Positions 37,253 to 47,187 of a stretch of 64,000 nucleotides of DNA are shown piece by piece (the first letter of the stretch is position 1; the number at the start of each line of letters is the position of its first letter). The DNA is from Pseudochelatococcus sp047501465. Its GTDB lineage: Bacteria; Pseudomonadota; Alphaproteobacteria; Rhizobiales; Beijerinckiaceae. Both the position numbers and the translations under genes were made by a program. The DNA lies in contig NZ_JAZDRL010000001.1 of NCBI RefSeq assembly GCF_047501465.1, positions 744,001 to 808,000 of the forward strand, read 5' to 3'. A model generated the notes under the pieces. That model ran no database searches, was not told the origin of the DNA, and saw nothing but the letters and a program-made list of their open reading frames with translations.

Positions 37253-37330
37253 GCCTAGAGCAAGGTTAGATCTCGCCGGATCAACGCTTGCTCCAGTTTT
37301 TTTATTGTTAGCTCAATCAGATAGCCGCAA
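37253..37330 (-). repeat. Degenerate RIME-like element
   Basis: CTAGAGCAAG (37255-37264) pairs with CTTGCTCCAG (37287-37296) with one mismatch, followed by TTTTTTTATTGTTAGCTCAAT. In the reverse sense this matches the TTGAGC-linker-TAGAGC-stem half of the element at 18117-18214. The other half is poorly preserved. On the plus strand it resembles a terminator, but no plus-strand gene precedes it. Confidence 0.55.
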
Positions 37331-37368
37331 ACGCTTAGGATGCTAGAACCAGAATGGCGCCCAAAACC

Positions 37369-38778
37369 CTATTTTCGGCGTAAATCAAGCAATCGACGCG
37401 GCTTCTCACCTATACCGCACACCTCGGCAAGTTCGCCCGCTTCAACGATCTCAACATCAACGCGAGCACCCAGATCCATATAGAGTGCTTTGCGCAGATC
37501 TTGCGCTAATGCCTCTGCATCAATTTCAGGGGATTTCCGCTCTACTTTGACCGTCATTTCTTCCTGACGCGCCAGAGACTCACCAACATGGAATGCGACG
37601 CAGATATATTCACCAGTTGTGCGCGGGTCTTTCTTGACTGCACTCTGACAGCTTAAGGGATAAATGTTTGTGCCGCGCAGCTTAACCATCTCATCGGCTC
37701 GGCCCAACATCGCCGATAGCGTCCGGGTATTTAACCCGCAAGCGCAGCGATGGCGCGGGTTGATCGACATCCGATCACGCAAGTTATAACGGATAAACGG
37801 AGGAATGCTCCGATACAGGCTTGTCGCAACGACAATTCCAACTTCGCCATCGGGCAATACGTTGCCGTTAAACTCGTCACAGATTTCAAGGTAAACCGTA
37901 TCTTCATTGATATGGCGCACCTTTTCCGAGCACTCGAAAGCAACGAGGCCAATTTCATGCGAGCCATAATTATCATAAACAGGGGCGTTCCACGCCTCTT
38001 CCATCGCCTTGCGCAATGCACCGTCGGCGTCGGGCCCCAGGAAGGAAAAGATGTACTTTGTCGGCAGCTGATGCAGATCGAAATTCATCTCTGCAGCGAC
38101 TTGCGTAAGGCGGCCCAGATAGTCGCCCATAACATACCAGCCGTTGACATCCCACTCTTTGGCAAAAGCAAGTTGCTTTTCACTGGGCGTCACCTTGCCG
38201 GAACCCGTTGTAACGGGCACGCACCCCAACCAATTGAATGCAGCGTTATGCGCAGTCCAGCCAGCATTTGCCAATGAGGTGGTAAGGGGGATCTGGATCA
38301 CATCGCCAGGCCTTGCACCCTGCGAATAAAAACCACGCGCCGTCTGAATGCCTTGAACTTCCCACGATAGCGGATCAAACAATGTCGCACGCGGCATGCC
38401 GGTTGTGCCGCCACTCGTCTGGATCTTGATGGGAATTCGTCCAAAATCCTTACGCCCTAAAGGATGGTGCGAACCAAAAGGGGGCGCTTCTTCGATGGCT
38501 TTCTTCAAATCATCGCTTGTAAAACTTGGTATGCGCTGGATATCAGCCAGACTGCGGATATCACCGGGCTCAAGCCCCGCGGCCCGCCAGCGTTGATTGT
38601 AGAAGGGTAATTGCCACGCCTCCCTCATTCGCTCCATAAAGCGATGATTTTGCAGTGCATTTACCTCTGCTTCAGACAACACACCTGTCATCTGATGAAA
38701 GTGGGGCGGCGGCGGATAGTCAGCGACCAGACGCTCCCAATCAATGGAACGGTGATAGTAGGGAATATCGCTCCCCAT
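37369..38778 (-). CDS. Phenylacetate-CoA ligase-like acyl-CoA synthetase
   Basis: The 469-residue adenylating enzyme has the PaaK-family nucleotide loop QTSGGTTGMPR near residue 125, YDNYGSHEIG (acyl-adenylate contact), RYNLRDRMSI and the C-terminal GTNIYPLS. It would activate the imported carboxylate as its CoA thioester with ATP. No paaA-E ring oxygenase genes are nearby, so phenylacetate itself is not implied. AGGAGGAG precedes the ATG. The gene heads the cluster, downstream of the TetR gene by 359 bases. Confidence 0.88.
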   Translation of the reverse strand: MGSDIPYYHRSIDWERLVADYPPPPHFHQMTGVLSEAEVNALQNHRFMERMREAWQLPFYNQRWRAAGLEPGDIRSLADIQRIPSFTSDDLKKAIEEAPPFGSHHPLGRKDFGRIPIKIQTSGGTTGMPRATLFDPLSWEVQGIQTARGFYSQGARPGDVIQIPLTTSLANAGWTAHNAAFNWLGCVPVTTGSGKVTPSEKQLAFAKEWDVNGWYVMGDYLGRLTQVAAEMNFDLHQLPTKYIFSFLGPDADGALRKAMEEAWNAPVYDNYGSHEIGLVAFECSEKVRHINEDTVYLEICDEFNGNVLPDGEVGIVVATSLYRSIPPFIRYNLRDRMSINPRHRCACGLNTRTLSAMLGRADEMVKLRGTNIYPLSCQSAVKKDPRTTGEYICVAFHVGESLARQEEMTVKVERKSPEIDAEALAQDLRKALYMDLGARVDVEIVEAGELAEVCGIGEKPRRLLDLRRK

Positions 38779-39137
38779 GGTGCTCCTCCTGACAACTCTT
38801 TGGTAAGTTGCTTAATTTTATTGCATCAGATTACTCTAACATTCGGAAAAAACGAACGATTAAGCTTATATTCTCAGCTGAATGTTGCCCCTGAAACAAA
38901 CCATAAGCGAGAAACATTGGGATGAGTCAGCCCTGATTAGCCGCTAAATACATTAAATGAGCATGAGCACTGAAAATCAGAGGAACGCTTACACTCATTA
39001 TCCGCCAAACTTCAGCCAGACAAAGAGGATCCAAACCTCGACCGTTCATGGCAGGTTATGAGAATGTTGACCTCCCATCCAATTGCGTATCATTCAAACG
39101 CGCACTGACATATGTGTAATTCAATTTTACCAATGTG
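38779..39137. other. Intergenic region between tetR and the CoA ligase
   Basis: These 359 bases presumably carry the ligase promoter. Symmetries noticed are AACATTC (38838-38844) with GAATGTT (38880-38886) and TGACATAT (39106-39113) with ATGTGTCA (39133-39140, 7 of 8). Neither can be assigned. No coding frame is supported. Confidence 0.45.
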
Positions 39138-39824
39138 TCAATATTGCTTTTGGATAGACTGAAGCTGAGATACAGAGCCTTCAAGTGCACTGATAATGTT
39201 TGTAATTTCGCTTTTTATAGCGACAGCGTGATCATGTTTCAGCACCGAGGAAAGCGCCATTTGGCTTAATTGCTCAGCCACATCATGTTCGGAAATGCGT
39301 CCATCCGATTTAAACCACCATGCGCACCAACTGCACATACCAATGATTCCCAGCGCCGCAACCGCAGAATCCCCCTGTCGAAAATGCCCGCTCGCCTGCC
39401 CGGCCTCGATCACTGACCGGAAGCTCTCAAAAACACTTTTTTTAGCTATGGTGTTTAGCTTCTTGGTCTCAGAAACTAGATCCTCTTCAGATTTTACCAC
39501 GACCATATAAGACACCTTGTTCTGCATGACGAACAAAAGCTGCTTATAGGTAATATCATGAAGTTTGGTGACAGGATCAGTATCTTTGCTCATGATCTCG
39601 GAGATCATTTTTCGGCTATAAACACTCACGTGATCAACAAGCGAAGACAATATCTCTTCTTTAGAAGAGAAATAATAATACAATGCCGGCCTGCTGATAT
39701 CCAACTCTTTAGCGATGTCGACAAGACTGGTACCGGAAAAACCGCGCTCGCTAAATAATTTAGCAGCAGCTTCGAGCACAGTTCTACGCTGTAGATCGCG
39801 TTTCTCGTTCGTCCTTGTGCGCAC
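39138..39824 (-). CDS. TetR/AcrR-family transcriptional regulator
   Basis: The protein (228 residues from GTG 39824) has an N-terminal helix-turn-helix: VLEAAAKLFSERGFSGTSL then DIAKELDISRPALYYYF. The C-terminal ligand/dimer domain resembles FadR/PaaR-type TetR regulators of acyl-CoA catabolism, with acyl-CoA as a plausible inducer. CAGGAG abuts the ATG at 39830 but lies six bases before the GTG at codon 3, so GTG 39824 is preferred. It heads the catabolic cluster and is its likely regulator. Confidence 0.88.
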   Translation of the reverse strand: MRTRTNEKRDLQRRTVLEAAAKLFSERGFSGTSLVDIAKELDISRPALYYYFSSKEEILSSLVDHVSVYSRKMISEIMSKDTDPVTKLHDITYKQLLFVMQNKVSYMVVVKSEEDLVSETKKLNTIAKKSVFESFRSVIEAGQASGHFRQGDSAVAALGIIGMCSWCAWWFKSDGRISEHDVAEQLSQMALSSVLKHDHAVAIKSEITNIISALEGSVSQLQSIQKQY

Positions 39825-39852
39825 ATGCATCTCCTGTATTACATATCAACAT

Positions 39853-39868
39853 TTGGCATTAATGCTAA
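39853..39868. promoter_or_regulatory. Candidate TetR autoregulatory operator
   Basis: TTGGCATTAATGCTAA is a near-perfect dyad (GCATTAATGC core exact) 23-44 bases ahead of the tetR start, and its half GGCATTAA recurs at 39885-39892. Position suits self-repression; the assignment is inference. Confidence 0.4.
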
Positions 39869-40076
39869 AAGAAAGAGACCTCATGGCATTAAGTTATTAA
39901 TTTCATTGCACATGATGGCGCACTTTCGCGACATACTCAAGATGCACTGACATAAGCGTCAAATTATAAATAATAAAATAATGAAAAATGGCACCCCACG
40001 CGCACTCGCCCATAATCTCAATTATTCATCCAGCACCAGCCTGGACGCTAACGCCAGCTAAAGTATTAAAGACTAA

Positions 40077-40110
40077 AAGGCTGCTGAAGCACTCATGCCT
40101 CAGCAGCCTT
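40077..40110 (-). terminator. Rho-independent terminator of the exoprotein gene
   Basis: AAGGCTGCTGA (40077-40087) pairs perfectly with TCAGCAGCCTT (40100-40110); on the minus strand TTTAGTCTTT follows. It lies 67 bases after the exoprotein stop. Confidence 0.8.
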
Positions 40111-40176
40111 CATTCCAAAATTAAAGATGATGCAGTTTGATCTCAACCGTGCAAGTGGTGGCTCTTGTTGATTGGA

Positions 40177-43100
40177 TCACCTTATAATCGCATTAACAGA
40201 AACTGCACTGTTTGCCAGAACATAATTCAATGCAGCGCCAAGACCCATAGCAGCATCAGTTACCTGCCAAGTACCGGTCACAATAACATTGCCAGCATTG
40301 GGGCTGCTGTATTTACCATTTATCAGATTAAGCGTTAAATGCTCACCTCCAACGCCAGTAAAAATCTGCCGACTAGCTAAGGTAAACACGTCGCTACCAT
40401 CATAAGCCTTATCAGCCTTGAATGTTTGCCTGGAAACATTAATAACAGCAGGTGTAATCGTAGCAGCGAGCGAAAATGTGGGAGACACAAGTTCGTAGTT
40501 ATTGCTATTACGCCTCCCGCCAACAACCGATACAACCTTCCAAACGCCTGAGACAGAGGTCAAGCCCGCATTCGCATCTGCATAAAGACCATTCTGAAGG
40601 CGAATAGTCAGTGCTTCGCCATTAATGCCTGTATTGATACCTGTAACTGCTGCCGGTGAAAAAATATTCCGACCATCATAAACCTTATCGGCGCTTATAG
40701 AAGCGACCGCAGCATTGATTGTTGCAGCGTCGATTTTAGCCTTTGCTATCGTTACATTCTTCAAAGACAAGGATACATTGGCAAGCTGATAGTTTTTAGA
40801 CATGCCACTGTCATCTGAAAGCACCCAGCGCCCCGTGACGTTTCTAAGGCCAGCATCGGCCGCGCTATAACGCCCTCCCGTAAGCGACAACGTTAAGGAC
40901 TCGCTACCAACACCCGTCGCAATTGATTGATCCGCATAGGAAAATACCGTGCTGCCGTCATACGTTTTATCGGCATTTATAACCAGGCCCAGATCAGAGA
41001 CATTAATCATGGCCTTCCTGATTGTGGCAGTGGCATTCTTGAATTCTGTTTGTGCCAACCTGTAATTACCAACATTGGAGTCTGCACTGACAATATTCCA
41101 GGTACCTGTAACACTGGTTCTGCCAGCGTTTGCATCGGCATAGGTAGCGCCAGCCAACGAGACAATAATATTCTCATTATTGACGCCTTTGACAGTCTGA
41201 TCGGCCAATATGAAAATATTGCTTCCGTCATAAGTCTTATTCGGATCTATTTTTAAACCCGACAAACTAATGACAGCTTGCTTTATCTCTCCAGCTTGAA
41301 TGTAATTAACATCATTAAATTTATAATTACTAATAAGTGCCTTATTGCCCGCTATACCGGTAATACTAGCGACACCGGTCACATCAATGCCTGAACCAGC
41401 ATTAGCGTCAGCATATCGCAGATCATCCAGTGTTATCGTAAGCCGCTCATTCCCTGCACCAGAAATGGTCTGGAGGAAGGAGCCATCTTTGGTAACATTC
41501 GTTGTGCCATCATATGTCTTGACTAATTTATTGCCTAGATTAACAGCGCTTATGTCAATTGTCTTCTGCGTTATAGCTGCTGCAATAGAAAAGCTATTAT
41601 CTGCCTTGCTGCTGGTATCAACGAGTATGTAGTTTGAAGCAAGGTTCTTATTGCCTTCAGCGCTAATTATCCGCCATTGACCAATAACTTGTGTGCCCGC
41701 AACATCAGCATCTTTTTCATTATAAGCAAGACCACCTAACGTAAGCTGAATGGTCTCATTCGTTACAGCATGGGTAAAATTATAAGCGGCAGAGTATTTA
41801 TCGCCATAGGCGAATTTAGTTGTCGCATCATATTCCCGCGTAAGATCATCTAACGCGATTATGCCATCCGTATTAAATTTACTCGTCACATCTCCAACAA
41901 GAAGCTGCGCCTTATCTACCGTCAAGAGGCGGTTGGCATACGTGATGGCGTAATTATTCGCTGTTCCTGTGTTATCAAAGGCAGCATTTATTGTGTATTT
42001 ACCTGCATTAACTGCGCCAACAGCATGACCGCTCAAAGACACGCCACCCAGGTCAGCGATGCTCTGACCGAAAGCAAGCGTACTACCATCGACAAGCGTT
42101 GGCGCGAGACTTGCTCCCGTCCACGCCTGACCATCGTAGGTTTTCTGGTCTGTAATATCGAGTGTTATCGCTTTTTTTGCTACAAGGATGCCGGTCGTAT
42201 ATACAATACGGAACCCTTGATCTGTAGCCACGCTGCCTGCGGCCCCTAGGGATATTGTTTGCTTACCTGCGTTTAATGGGCCGATATTGTAATCGGCTTG
42301 CGTGCCAAAGTTGAAAGCTGCCGCGGTTTTATCATATGCGGCATCATCTTTTGCGTAAGCGCCAGCACCATAGATTACGGTATTTTGCGATAATGCGGAA
42401 TTATCGACGGATACAGTGCTATCACCATAAGTTATTCCGCCCAAGCCGACACTTGAATGCACACGAATTACTTTAGAAAGCGCATATAATTCTGGATTAT
42501 AGCCCTCTCCGGGAGGCGCCCAGATGATACTAAAATTCCATCCGGTAGCCTTGCTCATGAAAATGGCTGTATCCTTAAACTCTGCTGCGCTCAAACCAAT
42601 GATACCTGCCGTAGAAGATGCTCCCGCGCCAACAACTACACCTTGATTGTTGACATCAGTATTCCAGAAGCTCCCATTGATCGTGCCACCAGTAAAGAAG
42701 CCAACAAGCCCACCCACATTAACATTTGTTGATATAAGTTCTGCAGAACCAGTTGCATAAATGCGCGAGATCCGTCCACTTTCTGCCCAGCCAACCAAAC
42801 CGCCCACATTATTTGCTGATCCAGGCGCGAGATCCTGAGCAGACACTTTGCCAGTTGCATAGGCGTCGTCTATGGTCCCTCTGTTTCTTCCAACCAGACC
42901 ACCAACCTGATTAAGCCCTGCAATGGTTGCAGTTGCATAAGCAATAATAATGCTACCAGCATTATCACCAACAAGCCCACCAGCCTGCTTGCCAGTGCTC
43001 GTTACAGAAGAAGCCTTGCTTGTTATCTGATTGGTATCGACATAAGATTGCTTGATAATACCTTGATTGTACCCAACAAGCCCGCCAATTTGTGCATCAC

Positions 43101-46100
43101 CTGTTACAGTGACACCCTCTGAAAATACAGCTTCGATCAGGCCACGGGATTGGTTGTTACCAACAAATCCTCCGCCTTCAATGACATTATCCGCTGCTTT
43201 GCCTACCACGACATCCTTAACAGCTGCATCTCGGATACGCGCATTGTTTACACCTGCAAAGCCACCGATTCCACTAGCTCCATAGACCGCACTTAAGCTA
43301 ACCGCCGCCTTCTCTATAGAGCCCCCCAAATCATTCAGGCCAACAAGCCCACCTCCCTGCAACATATGCGCAGTAACGACCGCATTTGTTACAGTAGCGT
43401 TGCGCACAACGCCTTTATTAATGCCTACTAATCCGCCAACACTTTCTCTTGCATATATTGTTGCCGAACCATCAATGAAAACATTATCAAGCGTACCAGT
43501 ATTCACCCCCACCAGACCGCCAACGGCAGTTCCTGATGCTTTCAGCATCATATGGATGTCGACGTTACTGATACTGGCATTTTTAACCGTGAAAGTATTA
43601 ACTCCAATCAAACCGCCAATGTTCACTCCTGTTGGAACGCTATTGCCATAGTTGATGTGAACATTGGAGGCAGAAACATCAGTAATCTTGCCCGCGCCCA
43701 CTGTCTGTCCTGCCAGCGCGCCAACCCAATTATTGCCTGTAACATAAGCATTATTCAGCGTCACATCATGAACGTGAGCGCCATACCCCAAAACTCCGAA
43801 CAGGCCAGTATTATTATCAAATTTACGCGAGATAAAGAGGTTCTGGATTTTAAAACCATTACCATTAAATGTACCCGTGAAAGCATTATTGCTATTGCCG
43901 ATTGGAGAAAACCCATAACGCTCAGCCGTATCGTCCTTGGTATTTACATTCCTCCAGTGGCCATTTCCATTTGCCAATGCCGCAGAGAGATCAAGATCAT
44001 TGCCAAGGATGTAAGTTCTATTGCCAGTTAATCTATCTTGCGCGTGCGCGCTGATGAGTTGAAGCTGGTTCGCATTGCTAATATTATATGTATTGGCGAT
44101 AGGCAGGCCATTATTACCGTATGCAACGCCTAGAACATCAAGCTCCATACGTAAGAATGGGCGCGTATCACCCTCAAGCATATACCAAGCGCCAGTTTTG
44201 CTAAAATCAAAGCCCTTGTAACTCAATTGCGAGAAGGCATTGATATTTGAAAGCGCAATTATGCCAGCAGTACTATGACCGTTTGTGTTTTTGCCAACAC
44301 CCTGAGTGGCTTCGCCACCAGCAGACGAGTTCCAAAAACTATTGGTTACAATAGAGACCCCATCCCAGGTTCCGATTAAACCCCCTGGGGGATTTGCAGA
44401 ATTAATAGTCGTAACACTTCCCGAAGCATAACTATAAGTAATTTTCCCTAGAATTGTAGTGCTCGTATTGGTTATAAATCCAACAAGACCACCGGCAGTT
44501 AATGCCTTAACACTTCCAGTTGCATATGAATTGTCAATTGAACCGTAGCTTGAACCAACGAGACCTCCCCCATTGAGTGCAGCATCGACATTTCCTGTAG
44601 CATATGCGCGGCTGATCGTGCCCTCATAGCCAAGCACCCCTACAAGACCGCCAACAACCTGCCCCGTAACAGGGATCTCTGCAAAAGAATTGGTAATCCC
44701 GCCTTTATTAGAACTTCCAACAAGCCCCCCGGCATATTTAAAATTAACATTTCCTCCAACTATCCCTGCCCCTTCCTGAACAGATGAAGCTGTAATATTA
44801 CCTGCTGCATAACCAATAAGGCCACCCGTATAGAGATCGCCTACTATATTAACATTTCTAACATGCACATTCTCCACGAGAGAAGCGGCCGTGGTCTGTC
44901 CCGCTAATGCCCCCACAGAATTTGCTGCTGGGGCATTAATTGTGACATTTCTCAGATTAAGATTACGAACAATTCCTGTATCAATATTGCCAAACAGGCC
45001 CAGATAATTGCCGCTGGCACTAATAGAATAATTACTTATCTCATTGTTCAAGCCATTGAAGGTGCCTTTAAATCCGCCAATACCACCAACCGTGCCGATA
45101 GGAGTTAAAGCCGCCCCTCCAAAATCAATATTCTTGCCGAGCGCATAATACCCAGAAAGCGTGGCTGCACTGCTCCGAATAAACGAAAGATCAGCCGCAT
45201 TATTGACCAGCTTGTACGATTCAATAATTGTACCGCCGATGTTATGATTTGAAAATGCGCGCGTAATTGCCCCATCGCTACCCACGACGTCATTTGCGCC
45301 ATTGTGCAGAATGAGCGTTCCGCCGCGAACATTAAGTTGATTGTTTAATATTACTGTTCCTGTACCAATGCCCGTAGCGTCTGCACGCAGCACAAGCCCA
45401 CCCAAGCCTGTGTTGCGCATGGTCTCATTAATAGTAATATTGCGATACGCCTCTAGTGTGAGTGTATTACTGCCACTCCATACGAAAGGAGAATTAGTGC
45501 CGTTTCCTACGGAAATATCACCGTCTCCAGCGCCAACAGAACCCGTTTTTACCTTAACATTACTTTTAGAGAGTGCTCTCTGCAGGGTTGCATAAGTAAG
45601 ATAAGATGTTTCTCTATCAGCCGTGAACTCACCATCCTTGGCTACGAGATCGGTCACTGCGGTATCAATGATTTTAATATTATAGGGGTCAAGCAGCAAT
45701 TCGCCCGCCCCCTCTGAACCAGAGAGATCGGCATCACCAGTATAGCTCAGAAGCACTTTACCAGAGATTTCCGCATCACCGCCCCGCCCTGCTGCGCTTC
45801 TGGCGCTCACTTCGCCGGCAAAGTCTGTCTCGATATCCGACCACAGAACAACTTTACCGCCGTCGCCCGCCGTGCCATCTGCAGCGATACGTGCGCCTTC
45901 TGCAACCTTCAGTGTTTTTGCAGTCTTAATCCGTTCAGCTGCATAGTTATTCGCAACCTCCACGCCGCCCTGATAATCACCGCCGACAAGCGCAACACCG
46001 CCAAGAGTGCCAGAAACATCGATTAAACTATACCGATCGAGCTCAATCTCCTGCCCCTCGACAAGCACTAATCCGCCAGCGCCACTCGGCTGCCCAACGG

Positions 46101-47187
46101 TACTTTCAATCCCTGCCGGCCCTACGGTCACGGCCCCCCGGCCACTGGCGTCCAACTGCGCATCAACCTTAACGGTTTTTGCCGAAACCCGAATTTCGCC
46201 ACCGCGAGCTGCGCCAGCAGTCGCAGCAACCGCGCGACGTGCTTCAACACGCTGGGTAACTTCAACCGTACCACCACTACCGGCTGTCAGATAAACTCGC
46301 CCACCTCGCACCGATGTACCCGTGGCAGAAATAACGCCCTGCGTGTTGCCAGCAAGCGCATACACATTGCCGCCATTTGCCCGCAGCTCAACTTCCGCCG
46401 CCCTGATGGAGCCACTATTCTTAACGCGCGTATGAGCGCCCCCTGTTTTCACAACAAAGCGGCCGCCATCCTGCGCGCGGTCCTGCACCAATACTTCTGA
46501 GCCCGCGACAAGCGCTGCAGTGCCATTCCTTGCAGAAATTTCACCCGTATTTTCGACAACCTGGCCGATCAGCGCGACATCACCTCCCAATGCGCCAATA
46601 CGACCGGCATTCACGACCGCAGCACCACTGGTACCCTTTAATGTATACGCTTCACCACGAGCAGCCTTGCTGAACTCCTCATTCGAGAGCTCGAGCGTCG
46701 ATCCTACAAAAGAGCCACCTGTCTCCACGCGCCCTGTTGAGCCAACAGCCACACCCGCCGGATTGACGAGGTATACTGAACCTGTGGCTGTTAAGCTGCC
46801 ATCGATCTGCGATGCGACATTGCCCCGAACCCGGTTTAAGGTTGCGCCTGCACCGTTATCAAAGTGCACGCTATTTGATTGACCAATCGAAAACTGATCC
46901 CAGGAGATAATGGCAGTCGGAGAATTTTGCTGAACTGAAAGATGGCTACCCGCCCCACCGATGGCGGCCTGCCCACCCGTAACAATGCCTCCCGTCGGCA
47001 AAGCCTGCGCCATTGCTAAACCCGGAGAAAGCGCTGCGGAGAAAGCAAGCCCGACACCCGCAACGCCATACCTTAGCTTGCGCAGCCGAGAAGTTAGCAT
47101 ATTTGATTGAACGAGCGAGGAAGTGATGCCTTCAGCGACAATGCCGACTATTGCCCCCTGAGAAACCAAGCGCTTGACAGAGGCCAT
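40177..47187 (-). CDS. Large filamentous-haemagglutinin-type exoprotein (TpsA) with GLUG and YDG/MBG repeats
   Basis: The 2336-residue protein has a long, about 60-residue signal region ending SPGLAMAQ, then the TPS haemagglutination domain (near 62-180: SWDQFSIGQSNSVHFDN, NRVRGNVASQIDG, VYLVNPAGVAVG). Residues about 190-480 are beta-helix, LLLDPYNIKI marks the next block, and about 690-1560 hold many GLUG motifs of the GGLVGxNxGxI type with YATG. The C-terminal 750 residues carry seven YDG units (KTYDGSTVF, KVYDGRNIF, KAYDGSDVF). It ends without an anchor. Secretion would need a TpsB pore, not found here. ATG 47187 has AGGGA upstream; a TTG at 47196 is an alternative. Confidence 0.9.
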   Translation of the reverse strand: MASVKRLVSQGAIVGIVAEGITSSLVQSNMLTSRLRKLRYGVAGVGLAFSAALSPGLAMAQALPTGGIVTGGQAAIGGAGSHLSVQQNSPTAIISWDQFSIGQSNSVHFDNGAGATLNRVRGNVASQIDGSLTATGSVYLVNPAGVAVGSTGRVETGGSFVGSTLELSNEEFSKAARGEAYTLKGTSGAAVVNAGRIGALGGDVALIGQVVENTGEISARNGTAALVAGSEVLVQDRAQDGGRFVVKTGGAHTRVKNSGSIRAAEVELRANGGNVYALAGNTQGVISATGTSVRGGRVYLTAGSGGTVEVTQRVEARRAVAATAGAARGGEIRVSAKTVKVDAQLDASGRGAVTVGPAGIESTVGQPSGAGGLVLVEGQEIELDRYSLIDVSGTLGGVALVGGDYQGGVEVANNYAAERIKTAKTLKVAEGARIAADGTAGDGGKVVLWSDIETDFAGEVSARSAAGRGGDAEISGKVLLSYTGDADLSGSEGAGELLLDPYNIKIIDTAVTDLVAKDGEFTADRETSYLTYATLQRALSKSNVKVKTGSVGAGDGDISVGNGTNSPFVWSGSNTLTLEAYRNITINETMRNTGLGGLVLRADATGIGTGTVILNNQLNVRGGTLILHNGANDVVGSDGAITRAFSNHNIGGTIIESYKLVNNAADLSFIRSSAATLSGYYALGKNIDFGGAALTPIGTVGGIGGFKGTFNGLNNEISNYSISASGNYLGLFGNIDTGIVRNLNLRNVTINAPAANSVGALAGQTTAASLVENVHVRNVNIVGDLYTGGLIGYAAGNITASSVQEGAGIVGGNVNFKYAGGLVGSSNKGGITNSFAEIPVTGQVVGGLVGVLGYEGTISRAYATGNVDAALNGGGLVGSSYGSIDNSYATGSVKALTAGGLVGFITNTSTTILGKITYSYASGSVTTINSANPPGGLIGTWDGVSIVTNSFWNSSAGGEATQGVGKNTNGHSTAGIIALSNINAFSQLSYKGFDFSKTGAWYMLEGDTRPFLRMELDVLGVAYGNNGLPIANTYNISNANQLQLISAHAQDRLTGNRTYILGNDLDLSAALANGNGHWRNVNTKDDTAERYGFSPIGNSNNAFTGTFNGNGFKIQNLFISRKFDNNTGLFGVLGYGAHVHDVTLNNAYVTGNNWVGALAGQTVGAGKITDVSASNVHINYGNSVPTGVNIGGLIGVNTFTVKNASISNVDIHMMLKASGTAVGGLVGVNTGTLDNVFIDGSATIYARESVGGLVGINKGVVRNATVTNAVVTAHMLQGGGLVGLNDLGGSIEKAAVSLSAVYGASGIGGFAGVNNARIRDAAVKDVVVGKAADNVIEGGGFVGNNQSRGLIEAVFSEGVTVTGDAQIGGLVGYNQGIIKQSYVDTNQITSKASSVTSTGKQAGGLVGDNAGSIIIAYATATIAGLNQVGGLVGRNRGTIDDAYATGKVSAQDLAPGSANNVGGLVGWAESGRISRIYATGSAELISTNVNVGGLVGFFTGGTINGSFWNTDVNNQGVVVGAGASSTAGIIGLSAAEFKDTAIFMSKATGWNFSIIWAPPGEGYNPELYALSKVIRVHSSVGLGGITYGDSTVSVDNSALSQNTVIYGAGAYAKDDAAYDKTAAAFNFGTQADYNIGPLNAGKQTISLGAAGSVATDQGFRIVYTTGILVAKKAITLDITDQKTYDGQAWTGASLAPTLVDGSTLAFGQSIADLGGVSLSGHAVGAVNAGKYTINAAFDNTGTANNYAITYANRLLTVDKAQLLVGDVTSKFNTDGIIALDDLTREYDATTKFAYGDKYSAAYNFTHAVTNETIQLTLGGLAYNEKDADVAGTQVIGQWRIISAEGNKNLASNYILVDTSSKADNSFSIAAAITQKTIDISAVNLGNKLVKTYDGTTNVTKDGSFLQTISGAGNERLTITLDDLRYADANAGSGIDVTGVASITGIAGNKALISNYKFNDVNYIQAGEIKQAVISLSGLKIDPNKTYDGSNIFILADQTVKGVNNENIIVSLAGATYADANAGRTSVTGTWNIVSADSNVGNYRLAQTEFKNATATIRKAMINVSDLGLVINADKTYDGSTVFSYADQSIATGVGSESLTLSLTGGRYSAADAGLRNVTGRWVLSDDSGMSKNYQLANVSLSLKNVTIAKAKIDAATINAAVASISADKVYDGRNIFSPAAVTGINTGINGEALTIRLQNGLYADANAGLTSVSGVWKVVSVVGGRRNSNNYELVSPTFSLAATITPAVINVSRQTFKADKAYDGSDVFTLASRQIFTGVGGEHLTLNLINGKYSSPNAGNVIVTGTWQVTDAAMGLGAALNYVLANSAVSVNAIIR

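Larger units (their letters stand above)
39831..40176. other. Intergenic region between exoprotein end and tetR
   Basis: The 346 bases hold the exoprotein terminator (40077-40110) and the tetR promoter region with a dyad at 39853-39868. No gene is seen. Confidence 0.5.

Noticed and set aside
37255..37310. Plus-strand rho-independent terminator (stem plus seven T)
   Set aside because: No plus-strand gene lies upstream; the sequence fits the RIME-like layout in reverse better.
37369..38778. Phenylacetate degradation (paa) operon
   Set aside because: Only the ligase is paa-like; ring-epoxidase and ring-opening genes are absent and the rest encodes generic beta-oxidation.
40177..42420. Possible calcium-binding or Ig-like adhesin repeats at the exoprotein end
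   Set aside because: The recurring KxYDGxxxF wording matches YDG/MBG units instead.
42000..46900. Many plus-strand frames inside the exoprotein gene
   Set aside because: They mirror the repeat structure on the opposite strand and have biased low-complexity composition; none shows a start signal or domain.
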